Origin: Chloroflexota bacterium
Lineage (GTDB): Bacteria; Chloroflexota; Anaerolineae; B4-G1; SLSP01
Direction: 5' to 3'
Assembly (NCBI GenBank): GCA_029555965.1
Contig: JAKQHY010000211.1
Location: 1 to 64,000 of the forward strand
Length of the DNA: 64,000 nucleotides
The notes under the pieces were generated by a model. It saw only the letters and a list, made by a program, of their open reading frames with translations. It made no database searches and was not told where the DNA came from. Shown piece after piece: positions 16,099 through 24,399 of this stretch; the stretch's first letter is position 1, and every line of letters begins with the position of its first letter. The position numbers were made by a program, and so were the translations under genes.

Positions 16099-16791
16099 TC
16101 ATGCCCGGCGCAACTTGCGTGCAGTAAACAGGACCACCAGCAGCGCAACAGCGCCGAGAACCAGAGCGACTTCGCCGGCGCCGGTGTCCGGCACTTTTTC
16201 GGTGGAGGCGCCGCCCGTCGCGCGTGTGGCGGCCGGCCGCGCTGTCGCGGCTGCGCTTGGCGGGCTGGTGGGCGTGGGCGTGTCCGTGCGCCGCGCTCGG
16301 GTCGTAGGTGTGGGGGTAACGTCCCCTTCTGTGCCGGCAGCCGTCACTTCGGCGCCTTCGCCAGGCGTCCCTTCTACTTCAGGCGTGTTCGTTGGGCCGA
16401 TGATCGGCGTTGGCGTCAGGGTAGGCGTGGCCGTCGGGGTAGGGGTATCGGTGGGCGGCGTGGTGGGTTCAACTTCAGGCGTGGGCGTTGCTTCTTCAAC
16501 CGGTGGAGTTTCTCCCGGTTCGCCCACCACCGTTGCTTGCTGTGCCGTAGCAGTCTGCATTGCTGCTATTTGATTGGCCTGCATTTTGGGATTCGCGACC
16601 AGGAGCCAATATCCAAAGGCGATAATAGCGCACACCAAGGCCAAAGCCATGCCGCCGGCAATGATATAGAACATGCGATTTTGTCCTTCACCATCGGCGG
16701 CCTGTTGTGGTTGTTCTACCACCTCTTCTTCTTCATCATCAAAGAGAGGATTGCCTCCTCCACCCATGACATCATAGAGATCGTCGGACAT
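16099..16791 (-). CDS. Two-anchor Thr-Pro-rich surface protein with LPxTG-like tail
   Basis: A 230-residue protein of unknown function. An acidic N-terminal cytoplasmic tail (DDEEEEVVEQ) precedes a transmembrane helix (about 40-65). Then come roughly 130 residues rich in Thr, Pro, Ala and Glu (TPTPTATPTLTPTP). The C-terminus has VPDTG (200-204), a hydrophobic segment (207-223) and the basic end ARKLRRA. That order is the layout of a sortase cell-wall sorting signal (LPxTG variant), yet the N-terminus looks like a non-cleaved anchor. It could be a membrane-to-membrane or membrane-to-wall tether. No sortase is visible nearby. Promoter at 16882-16910. Confidence 0.75.
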   Translation of the reverse strand: MSDDLYDVMGGGGNPLFDDEEEEVVEQPQQAADGEGQNRMFYIIAGGMALALVCAIIAFGYWLLVANPKMQANQIAAMQTATAQQATVVGEPGETPPVEEATPTPEVEPTTPPTDTPTPTATPTLTPTPIIGPTNTPEVEGTPGEGAEVTAAGTEGDVTPTPTTRARRTDTPTPTSPPSAAATARPAATRATGGASTEKVPDTGAGEVALVLGAVALLVVLFTARKLRRA

Positions 16792-16881
16792 CTATCTTCC
16801 TCCTTGAGGCAGCTATCACTAAGCTATATTGATGAATGCGTCATTATCCCCAGCTAACGACATTCTATGCAACACAATGAT

Positions 16882-16910
16882 ATTGTACACAAAGTTCATA
16901 AAAATTACAA
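16882..16910 (-). promoter_or_regulatory. Probable promoter of the two-anchor surface protein
   Basis: On the minus strand TTGTAA (16910-16905), 17-bp spacer, TACAAT (16887-16882). It predicts a leader of roughly 85 nt before the ATG at 16791. The stretch is AT-rich against the surrounding high-GC DNA. Confidence 0.5.
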
Positions 16911-16941
16911 GTTTCAACAAAATTCAGGGGGCTGTTGCGGC

Positions 16942-17832
16942 CTATGGGTGCGCCTTTGTCGCTAATCCCGCCTTGACGAAGGCCCAGGGTGCGCCCATGC
17001 CTGCCCAAAAGCCAATGAGGGTATAGCGGATGAAGCGGAAGACTAACAACGGTTCCAGACCCTCAAACGCCGCCCGCAACCCAAACCGTATGCCTAACAG
17101 CACCGCGTGGCCCAGGAACAGGCGCAGCGCGCGTTGTTGCCAGGTGCCGGCGCTCTCAAAGCCCACCCAGCGCCGTTCCAGGACAAAGCCGCTGCCGCCG
17201 CCCCACAGCACCGCCGCGGCGGCTACGCCCTCTTCGGTCGGCAGCAGTAGCGCCAGGAGTATGGCAGCTGTCGTAATGATCCCCAGACGCCAGGTCAGTT
17301 TGAGTTTCTCCCAGTCCTTCTCTAATCCCGGTTCCCAGATCAGGTAAGCGCCCAGTAGCAGCGCTCCCAGGAGGTATCCGCCGAACAGGTCATGAGGGAA
17401 GTGGACGCCAAGATACAGCCGCGATAACGGCGTCAAGAGCATCAGGGCGCCACCCAGCACCCATAGCCAGCGCCGGCGCAGTTGCGCTCCCAAATACCCC
17501 CACAGGATCACGGAATTCTGGGTATGGTTGCTCGGAAAGCCCCCTGTCCCCCCCACGTCGGAATAGGCCCACACGCGGCTGTCATAAAGTCGTGGGCGGG
17601 GCTGGTCCGCCGCCAATTTTGCTCCCATGTTGGCGCAGGTGCTAATGAGAAATAGAATCAGCATACGTGCTCCCAGCTTGCGATCCAGGCACCAGTAAAG
17701 TACCGGCAGCAAAAGCATCAAGAATGGCTCGTCGCCGGTGGCGGTGATGATCTCAAAAGGTACATCCAGCGCCGGGCGAAATTGCTGTAACCACAAGATG
17801 ACTTCAATACCCCAATCCATCCATGCGTTCAT
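16942..17832 (-). CDS. PAP2-family membrane phosphatase
   Basis: A polytopic 296-residue lipid or undecaprenyl phosphate phosphatase. All three PAP2 signature motifs are present: KLAADQPRPR, GGFPSNHTQN and SRLYLGVHFPHDLFGG, supplying the phosphate-binding Arg/Lys and the two catalytic His residues with Asp. Extra C-terminal membrane helices follow the catalytic core. Start chosen at 17832 (MNAWMDWGIEVI); the longer frame to 18003 overlaps the upstream gene. It lies 88 bp downstream of a lipid kinase on the same strand, suggesting a phosphorylation/dephosphorylation pair acting on diacylglycerol or a polyprenol. Confidence 0.92.
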   Translation of the reverse strand: MNAWMDWGIEVILWLQQFRPALDVPFEIITATGDEPFLMLLLPVLYWCLDRKLGARMLILFLISTCANMGAKLAADQPRPRLYDSRVWAYSDVGGTGGFPSNHTQNSVILWGYLGAQLRRRWLWVLGGALMLLTPLSRLYLGVHFPHDLFGGYLLGALLLGAYLIWEPGLEKDWEKLKLTWRLGIITTAAILLALLLPTEEGVAAAAVLWGGGSGFVLERRWVGFESAGTWQQRALRLFLGHAVLLGIRFGLRAAFEGLEPLLVFRFIRYTLIGFWAGMGAPWAFVKAGLATKAHP

Positions 17833-17920
17833 TGTTACCTCTGCTATCGTAGTGGGGATTGGGGAAATCGGAAAGCGGGCTTGGGCCGCCGCATTCCTTA
17901 CTCTCCAGTCCTCGGATTTT

Positions 17921-18874
17921 CTATAGCACTTGTTCCGGCGGTTTGCAGAACAAGCTGGTGGGGACCTGGGGCGGAACCAGCAGTCGGAGGGTCCCCGGCG
18001 CAATCGTCACCGCGGTTGGTGTATTGCCAAAGGGGTCGCCATCCAATTGCACCGCGACGGAAGGCGTCGTTTCCACTTCAAGCCGCCGGGCCAGCACATG
18101 CATAATGCGGGGGTCGCGCTGGGAGCGGCCCGTGAATACGGAGAGTAGATGGCGCAGGAAATAGGCAAAGCCCAGCCCTTTGAAGACGAAAATATCCAAT
18201 AAGCCGTCATCCATGTGCGCCTGCGGCGCAATGTTGAAAAACGCGGCATAGAGTTGAATGTTGCTTGCCAGCGCCATCAGGGTGCGGTAACGAAAGGTGC
18301 GGCCTTCAATCAGAAAGCGCGCCCGCACGCCGCGAAATTCTGAAGCGACCGCGAACCCGGCGATCATGTAAGGCAGGGTACGGAAGCGCTTGACGTAACG
18401 GGGGCGTGGCTCCATATGGGCGGCGATTTCCGCGTCCAGGCCCAACCCGGCCCAGCATACAAAATGGCGTTCCTCCACAATCCCCGTGTCCACGCGCTGC
18501 ACCCAACTCCGACGCAGCGCTTCACCGACGTCGTTGATATAAAGCGGCGCAACCAGCGACAGGATGGGCATGTGCAACTGGTGCGCCAGAATGTTGCCGG
18601 TCCCTACCGGGACGATGCCCAGGGCGGTGGGGCTGCCAACCACACCGTTGACGGCCTCGTTGATGGTGCCGTCCCCTCCGGCAATCAGGACAATGTCGCA
18701 GCCGGCTTCAACCGCTTGCCTTGCGTAGTGGCTGGCGTCGCCGGGCTGCTCCGTTTGTACCAGTTCGGTATTCCAGCCGGATTTGGACAAATCCGCGGCC
18801 AGTCGCTTGAGGGCGCGGGTCATATCCCAGGGGCCGGCCGTGGGATTGTAAATCAGGAGCGTTTGGTAGCTCAT
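17921..18874 (-). CDS. Diacylglycerol/lipid kinase family protein (YegS/DagK-like)
   Basis: A 317-residue soluble or peripheral lipid kinase that transfers phosphate from ATP to a lipid hydroxyl such as diacylglycerol. The nucleotide-binding motif AGGDGTINEAVNGV is at residues 65-78 (GGDGT 66-70), with IVPVGTGNILA following at about 88 and the N-terminal IYNPTAGPWD strand-loop. The C-terminal beta-sandwich holds LDGDPFGNTP, usual in the family. Probable operon with the PAP2 phosphatase downstream. Lipid substrate unknown. Confidence 0.93.
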   Translation of the reverse strand: MSYQTLLIYNPTAGPWDMTRALKRLAADLSKSGWNTELVQTEQPGDASHYARQAVEAGCDIVLIAGGDGTINEAVNGVVGSPTALGIVPVGTGNILAHQLHMPILSLVAPLYINDVGEALRRSWVQRVDTGIVEERHFVCWAGLGLDAEIAAHMEPRPRYVKRFRTLPYMIAGFAVASEFRGVRARFLIEGRTFRYRTLMALASNIQLYAAFFNIAPQAHMDDGLLDIFVFKGLGFAYFLRHLLSVFTGRSQRDPRIMHVLARRLEVETTPSVAVQLDGDPFGNTPTAVTIAPGTLRLLVPPQVPTSLFCKPPEQVL

Positions 18875-18986
18875 GGCAAGGTCATTTTTTGGGGTTTATC
18901 CAAAAATGTGAGCTGTGAAGCCATTGGTCTTACGTCTCCTCGGTTTGTGATGGGGTCTAGTATAGCATGGCGCTGATGACAGGCAA

Positions 18987-19745
18987 TTATCTGCTGAAAA
19001 CCACGGTCAGGATCAGCGAAAGCAGCGCCAGACCTAGCCAATCGCTACCGCGCATCCGCAAATCGTGCCAGACGGTGCGGGGACGGGCGTCGCCAAATCC
19101 CCGCGCGGCCAGCGCCAGGGTGAGTTGGTCGCTCAGGCGCAGCGTGCCAATGATGACGGCCACCAGCACCGGCAGATAACCCCGCGCCCGGCGCAGGGGA
19201 TGGCCGTCCGGCTGCCAACCGCGCGCAGCTTGCGCCTCACGCACGGCGACGAAGAGCGCGTAGATCGCCGGCACAAACCGCAGTGTCAAGCTGATGCCCA
19301 CTCCCCACGTGTAGGGCAGCCCCAAGCGCACGAGGGCGCGCACGAGACTCGGCTGCGCCGTTGTCAGGAGCAGGAGAGCCAGGATGAAGGCTAACGAGAG
19401 CGCGCGCAACGCGATCAATGCGCCGCCGTACAGCCCGCCGGTCGTCAGCCGCACGGCCCCCCAGGCCAGGAGCACTTCTCCCTCTGGTCGGAAAAGGGGC
19501 TGCAAGAGCAGAATCAACAGTACCAGCAGCGCCATTTGCTGCCACAGTTCGCGGAGCTTGCGCCACGGGAGGCGCGCCCAGGCGAATAGCAGATGGATTA
19601 GTCCCAGCAGGACCAGCATCCACCACAAGTCGCGCAGCCAGAACGCCGTGAAACAGCCGACTACCACGCCCCATAGCTTGACGCGCGGATCCAGCCGGTG
19701 CAGCCACGAGTCGCCCGGGACGTAGGGATCGAGTTCGTAGCTCAT
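18987..19745 (-). CDS. ecfT: ECF transporter transmembrane T component
   Basis: The energy-coupling membrane subunit that links vitamin-binding S components to the ATPases. 252 residues, opening with LDPRVKLWGVVVGCF typical of EcfT, several hydrophobic helices, then the coupling region with two Ala-Arg-Gly motifs (AAQAARGWQ and LALAARGFG) that dock on the ATPases. Its start overlaps the end of the fused ATPase gene by 4 bp, indicating translational coupling. Confidence 0.95.
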   Translation of the reverse strand: MSYELDPYVPGDSWLHRLDPRVKLWGVVVGCFTAFWLRDLWWMLVLLGLIHLLFAWARLPWRKLRELWQQMALLVLLILLLQPLFRPEGEVLLAWGAVRLTTGGLYGGALIALRALSLAFILALLLLTTAQPSLVRALVRLGLPYTWGVGISLTLRFVPAIYALFVAVREAQAARGWQPDGHPLRRARGYLPVLVAVIIGTLRLSDQLTLALAARGFGDARPRTVWHDLRMRGSDWLGLALLSLILTVVFSR

Positions 19746-21214
19746 GCGGCTTCCCCCCTACCGCAATGCGGCAAAATGACCTCCGGCGCGCCGTCGGCTA
19801 TAATGCGGCCCGCATCCAGCGCGATCACCCGGTCGGCGCGCGCGGCCAACGCCATTTCGTGAGTCACCACCACCAGTGTGACCCCCGCAGCCCGTCGCGC
19901 GACCAGCCACTCCAACAACTGCGCCCGCCCTCGCCCGTCGAGTCCCACCGTTGGCTCATCCAGCGCCAGGACGGGCGTATCTAGCGCGGCCAACGCGGCC
20001 AGCGCCACCGCGCGTTGGGCGCCGTAGCTGAGGATGGCCGGTGGCAGCGCTGCGTAGGGCGTCAACGCGAAGCGCGCCAACGCCGCTGCGACGCGCGCGC
20101 GCGCATCCGGCAAGCGGAGTTGCGTCGGCCCGTAGGCAACTTCATCGCGCACGGTCGCGGCGAAAAACTGTTGCTCTGGGCGCTGAAAAAGATAACTCAC
20201 ACTGCGCGCCAGTTCCCCGACCCGACGCCCGGCGGTGTCCTGCCCCAAGAGGCGCACGCGGCCCTGCGTAGGCCGCAACAGGCCGTTGAAATGGCGGATG
20301 AGCGTGCTCTTTCCCGCTCCATTTGGGCCAATGAGAGCCACAAACTGCCCGCGGGGGATGGTCAGGTCAATGTTGTGCAGGGCAACCTGCTCGCCAGGGT
20401 AGTGGAAGCTGAGGTCCACCAGCTCTAGCGCGGGAGGCCCCGGCTGGAATTGCGCCGCGCCGAAATCAGGCCACAGGTAGGGCGGATACGCGATGCCGGC
20501 TTCGATCAGCTCACTCTGATTCGCTAACGCCGCTGAGGGAAAGGGCGGCGACAGTTTTCCAGCATTCAGAAGGGCTGCCTGGGACGCATAGCCGGCGGTG
20601 CTTGCCTCAAGCGTGGTCAGCAAGACCCCCGTTCCACTCTGTCGCAGTCCGGTCAGGGCCTCCTGCACTTCTTGTTGCCCGGCCAGATCGAGGCCGCCCA
20701 ACGGCTCATCCAGCAACAGCACGCGTGGCTGCATCGCCCAGAGCGTGGCCAGCGCCAGGCGTTTCTGCTGCCCTCCGGAAAGCGCCCAGGGCGGGCGATG
20801 CCGCAACGCCGCCAACCCGAAACGCTCCAGAGCCGCCATGACTTGAGGCCCAATCTGCGCCGTGGGGACGCCTAGCGCCTCTAGCCCCCAGGCTACTTCG
20901 TGTTCAACGTTGTGGTTAAACAATTGGGCGGCGGCATCTTGGAATAGTGCGCCGACTACGCCAACCGGCGGGGGGGATGCCAATACATCTCCCCCGGCCA
21001 CGGTGACGCGACCGGTCGCGCCGCCGCCGGTATAACGCGGCGTCAGCCCGGCGAGGACGTGACAAAGCGTGCTTTTGCCGCTGCCGTTGGGGCCGAGCAC
21101 GGCCAGCGCCCCGCCCGGCGCGACCGAGAACGTGATTTCGCGCAGCACCGACGTTATGCTCTCACCGGCATAGAGGGGGGGATAGGTGAAGCTTAAGGAA
21201 TGGACGTCAAGCAT
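19742..21214 (-). CDS. Fused double ATPase of ECF transporter
   Basis: A 490-residue protein with two complete ABC ATPase halves, the EcfA1 and EcfA2 roles in one chain. First half: Walker A LGPNGSGKST (about 40-49), signature LSGGQQKRLALA, Walker B VLLLDEPLGGLD. Second half: Walker A IGPNGAGKST, Walker B VLALDEPTVGLD, but a non-canonical signature LSYGAQRAVALA in place of LSGGQ. So one of the two composite ATP sites is probably weak or inactive, a common asymmetry in ABC heterodimers. Powers uptake of a vitamin or related micronutrient with EcfT and the S component at 21305. Confidence 0.95.
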   Translation of the reverse strand: MLDVHSLSFTYPPLYAGESITSVLREITFSVAPGGALAVLGPNGSGKSTLCHVLAGLTPRYTGGGATGRVTVAGGDVLASPPPVGVVGALFQDAAAQLFNHNVEHEVAWGLEALGVPTAQIGPQVMAALERFGLAALRHRPPWALSGGQQKRLALATLWAMQPRVLLLDEPLGGLDLAGQQEVQEALTGLRQSGTGVLLTTLEASTAGYASQAALLNAGKLSPPFPSAALANQSELIEAGIAYPPYLWPDFGAAQFQPGPPALELVDLSFHYPGEQVALHNIDLTIPRGQFVALIGPNGAGKSTLIRHFNGLLRPTQGRVRLLGQDTAGRRVGELARSVSYLFQRPEQQFFAATVRDEVAYGPTQLRLPDARARVAAALARFALTPYAALPPAILSYGAQRAVALAALAALDTPVLALDEPTVGLDGRGRAQLLEWLVARRAAGVTLVVVTHEMALAARADRVIALDAGRIIADGAPEVILPHCGRGEAA

Positions 21215-21304
21215 ACGGGGTTAGGGATTGGGAGACAGAAGGCAGTGGATTGGGAAACAGAGAGCTTGTTTTCTCGCTCATTCGCTTTCTCGTTTGCGCC
21301 CCTT

Positions 21305-21823
21305 TCATTCCTGAGTTTTGTAACGCGCTAACAGGGGGTAGGCGCGGAGAACGGCGAAGTAGAGTGGAGCGCCGATGATGCCACCACTCACCGCCTGAAG
21401 AGCGTTGGGGAGTATTTCCGTCACGGCTTTGGCGACGCCAACAAGGAGGATGCCGGCCAGGAAGTAGCCGCCCACTACGATCACAACGCCGGCAATGATG
21501 CTCAAAATTGCGGATGGCGCAGTTATTTTTTTGCGGGTGAGCCAGCCCATTGCGCCGCCCTGGGCGCCGTGAACCACCAGCGAGAACAGCGCCCACTGTG
21601 CATACCCGCTGCCCAAATCGGCCAACGCGGTGCCTAGTCCGCCGGAGAGCAGCGCCACCCACGGCCCGAAGGCGAAGGCGGCAAATGTGATCCCGGCATC
21701 CCCCAGATGCACATACCCCTGAGTGGCCGGGATGGGAATTTGCAGATACCGGGTCAGCACGTAAATCAGGGCGGCCAACAAGGCCGTGAGCGTAATCCGC
21801 TGAATATTGGGTCTGGAAGTCAT
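21305..21823 (-). CDS. ECF transporter substrate-binding S component
   Basis: A 172-residue, six-helix membrane protein that should bind the transported vitamin. The GYVHLGDAGITFAAFAFGP stretch and the GGLGTALADLGSGYAQWALF region resemble S components of the riboflavin/HMP-type (PF07155-like) group, but do not fix the substrate. Start set at 21823 (MTSRPNIQR), with AAAAAGGGGAA at 8-nt spacing. It sits 2 bp after the holin-like gene and 90 bp before the ATPase gene, giving an operon of holin-like protein, S, A-A, T. Confidence 0.88.
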   Translation of the reverse strand: MTSRPNIQRITLTALLAALIYVLTRYLQIPIPATQGYVHLGDAGITFAAFAFGPWVALLSGGLGTALADLGSGYAQWALFSLVVHGAQGGAMGWLTRKKITAPSAILSIIAGVVIVVGGYFLAGILLVGVAKAVTEILPNALQAVSGGIIGAPLYFAVLRAYPLLARYKTQE

Positions 21824-21825
21824 AA

Positions 21826-22242
21826 TCATTTCCCCTTTTTCTGTTGACGGCGACGGCGAGCGCGCTCCGCTTCGTCGTCGTCGTGAACCACGGCGTTGAG
21901 CACCACGCTGACCACACTGACGATGATCGCGCCCCAGAACGCCGGCCAAAAACCATCTACATAGAAACCGACCTTGAAAATATCGGTTGCCAGCGCCGAG
22001 GCAATCAAGAGCGTCACGGCATTGATCACCCAGGTGAAAATTCCCAGAGTTAACAAGATCAGCGGACAGGTGAGCAGGCTCAACAGAGGGCGCACAAAGG
22101 CGTTCGCCAGACTCAAAATAACGGCCATCGCCGCGTAAACAATCCAACCGCGCTCATCATCTACATGAATGCCGGGGACAACCCACGCCGCGGCAAAGAG
22201 CGCTAATGCCATTATGACCCACCGAATAACGAGCTTCATCAT
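21826..22242 (-). CDS. YvlD/phage-holin-like superfamily IV membrane protein
   Basis: A 138-residue protein with four hydrophobic helices and the LSLANAFVRPLLSLLTCPLILLTLG core that defines this family of small bacterial membrane proteins (often annotated phage holin family, though usually chromosomal). The acidic-basic tail (DDDEAERARRRRQQKKGK) is cytoplasmic. Function in the family is poorly known, with links to envelope stress. First gene of the ECF operon by position; it may simply be co-transcribed. Confidence 0.85.
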   Translation of the reverse strand: MMKLVIRWVIMALALFAAAWVVPGIHVDDERGWIVYAAMAVILSLANAFVRPLLSLLTCPLILLTLGIFTWVINAVTLLIASALATDIFKVGFYVDGFWPAFWGAIIVSVVSVVLNAVVHDDDEAERARRRRQQKKGK

Positions 22243-22263
22243 TCCCCTCCTCTGAAAGTAAGT

Positions 22264-22319
22264 CGTTAAAACGTTTGAACGTTTGAACGTGTGAACGTTT
22301 CAACGTTCACACGTTGTTT
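22264..22319. repeat. AACGTTTG-unit repeat with perfect hairpin
   Basis: Tandem AACGTTTG units followed by a 14-bp perfect stem (22286-22299 with 22302-22315). It lies in the divergent promoter region between the holin-like gene and the histidine kinase, so it is not a terminator; it may be an operator or a mobile repeat. Confidence 0.6.
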
Positions 22320-22452
22320 TCATCCAATCTGTAGTGATATTATACCGCAAGGCCTGATGAAAAGTCAGATTCCATTTGCTTCGTCTCCCAATTTAGGATA
22401 TGATTAAGAAGTAAGTTCAGAACGAGCACGGGAGCGGGTTTGAGGGAGGTTG

Positions 22453-24381
22453 ATGTTGAAATTGCGACAGGTGGCTATCTTCAGCCAGGAAAACGAGGCC
22501 TTGCAAATCTTATCGGCGGCATTGCCGAAAGAATGTGTTGCCCAACCTATAACCACTTTGGCCGATTTGACGCCGCTGCTTGAAAATCACCGAACCGATT
22601 TCCTGGTGTTGATGCTTCCCCGGGGTCAGGAAATTGCCATATTGGAGCAGATCGAGTCCGAGGTTATCAATTTCCCGCTGCTGCTCATCACTTGTGGGAG
22701 GGCCGATCCGGCGTTGTTTGATGCGTTGTTGGCCGTGCAGCCGTTGGCGCTGTTGACCTTCCCTTTCACCGTGCCGGAAGCGCAGACGGCGCTGACGTTG
22801 GCCTTTGAGCGCGGGAAGCGCGTGGCGCGCTACCAGCATCTATCAGAAAACCTTGCCGAAGTCAACCGCAATCTTAACCAAAGATTGCAGGAGCTGAATA
22901 CAATCTATACAATCGGCCGATCGGTGACGGCCAGCCTTGACGCCACAGAGGTGATGACGCGCGTGGTGGCGATGGCGGTCAATCTCACCCAGGCGGATGA
23001 GGGGCTGCTCTTGCTGCGGGAAGCCGACAAACTGTATCTGCGCATTTCCCGGCAGACAGAAAACGATGTGACCCGCAGTTTTCACCAGGAAGTGAGCGAT
23101 CCTAGCGCCGGGCAAGTTATCCGCTCTGGGCGCCCCACGATGTTGCACCGGCCCACCCAGGTGGCTACCGGCACAGAGGTGCGCGCGCTGCTCTACGTTC
23201 CCCTGCAAGCGCCGGGCCGCGGCGTCATCGGAGTGTTGGGCGTCCTCAATGTTGCCAGGGATCAGGCGTTCACCGAGCAGCACTTGTTTGCGCTATCCTC
23301 CATTGCCGACTTTGCCGGAATCGCCCTGGAGAACGCGCGATTGTTTGGCGCCGCCGAGATGGAACGCTCGCGGTTGAGCGCCATCCTGGAGCACGCGGCC
23401 GAGCCAATTCTTGTCACCGACGACGCCAACCGCCTGTTGCTGTGGAGTCATACGGCCGCGGAAGTCTTTGGCATCCGCCCGGATGCGCGGGGGCAAGAGC
23501 TGGCCGCGCACATCACACACGAGGGACTGTGCGACCTCTTCAATCAAGCGGATCTGGGCGATCCGCTGCTGCATGATGAGATCCGCCTGGAAGACGGCCG
23601 TGTTTTCAATGCGCAATTGAGTGTCATTGCCGATGTTGGGCGTGTGGCGATCATGCAAAACATCACGCACCTCAAGGAACTTGACCGGCTGAAGTCCGAA
23701 TTTGTCTCTACGGTGTCTCATGATCTGCGGACGCCGCTTACAACTATTCTGGGATACATGGAATTGCTGGAGCGTGTCGGGCCGTTGAGCGACATGCAGC
23801 AGAACTTTATCGCCAAAGCCCTCAACAGCCTCACCCACATCACGGCGTTGATCGGCGATCTGTTGGACATTGGCCGGATCGAGGCCGGATACGATCTGGA
23901 AATGCACCCCATTCGCCTGGATGAGGTGATTGCCAGGACGGCGGATGCCTATACCCTCTATGCCGAGCAACATGAGATTGCGCTGCGGGTAGACCTTGGG
24001 ACAAAACCCCTATGGGTGCGCGGCAATGCGCGCCGGATGCGTCAAGTCATTGAGAACCTGACCAGCAACGCCATCAAGTATAATCGCTCTGGCGGTTGGG
24101 TTGAGATCACCGCGCAGTTGGATGGCGATCATATTATCGTGCGCATCGAAGATAATGGGATTGGAATTCCCTTTGAAGAGCAACCCAAACTCTTTGAACG
24201 CTTCTATCGTGTCAAGACTGCTGAAACGGCCGATATCCAGGGCACCGGCCTGGGATTGGCAATCGTGAAATCGGTCATCGAGAAACATCAGGGGCGGGTT
24301 TGGGTGGAAAGCCTGCCGGGCGCCGGCAGCGCCTTTGTCTTTATCGTGCCTAATTGCGCCGTTTCTGAAGCGCAAGGTTAA
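22453..24381 (+). CDS. Sensor histidine kinase: pseudo-receiver, GAF, PAS, HisKA, HATPase
   Basis: A 642-residue soluble sensor kinase. Residues about 5-120 look like a receiver fold without acidic phospho-site, 145-290 a GAF domain, 300-405 a PAS domain. HisKA follows with the phospho-acceptor His423 in STVSHDLRTPL, then HATPase with N-box ENLTSNAIKYN, G1 IEDNGIGIP and G2 GTGLGLAIVK. No transmembrane segment is visible, so it senses a cytosolic signal. Start at the ATG after GGGAGG rather than the TTG just before it. Followed by der after 18 bp; no response regulator is adjacent. Confidence 0.92.
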   Translation: MLKLRQVAIFSQENEALQILSAALPKECVAQPITTLADLTPLLENHRTDFLVLMLPRGQEIAILEQIESEVINFPLLLITCGRADPALFDALLAVQPLALLTFPFTVPEAQTALTLAFERGKRVARYQHLSENLAEVNRNLNQRLQELNTIYTIGRSVTASLDATEVMTRVVAMAVNLTQADEGLLLLREADKLYLRISRQTENDVTRSFHQEVSDPSAGQVIRSGRPTMLHRPTQVATGTEVRALLYVPLQAPGRGVIGVLGVLNVARDQAFTEQHLFALSSIADFAGIALENARLFGAAEMERSRLSAILEHAAEPILVTDDANRLLLWSHTAAEVFGIRPDARGQELAAHITHEGLCDLFNQADLGDPLLHDEIRLEDGRVFNAQLSVIADVGRVAIMQNITHLKELDRLKSEFVSTVSHDLRTPLTTILGYMELLERVGPLSDMQQNFIAKALNSLTHITALIGDLLDIGRIEAGYDLEMHPIRLDEVIARTADAYTLYAEQHEIALRVDLGTKPLWVRGNARRMRQVIENLTSNAIKYNRSGGWVEITAQLDGDHIIVRIEDNGIGIPFEEQPKLFERFYRVKTAETADIQGTGLGLAIVKSVIEKHQGRVWVESLPGAGSAFVFIVPNCAVSEAQG

Positions 24382-24399
24382 CCCTTTTCAGGAGAACTT

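Noticed and set aside
16942-17920. tRNA or other RNA gene in gaps
   Set aside because: No cloverleaf with GTTCRANNC arm or rRNA-like sequence was found in any gap.
21830-22147. N-terminal extension of the ECF S component
   Set aside because: Runs through the holin-like gene in another frame and is Arg/Ser-rich without helices.
22450-22452. TTG start of the histidine kinase
   Set aside because: It would leave no spacing from GGGAGG; the ATG three bases later is preferred.
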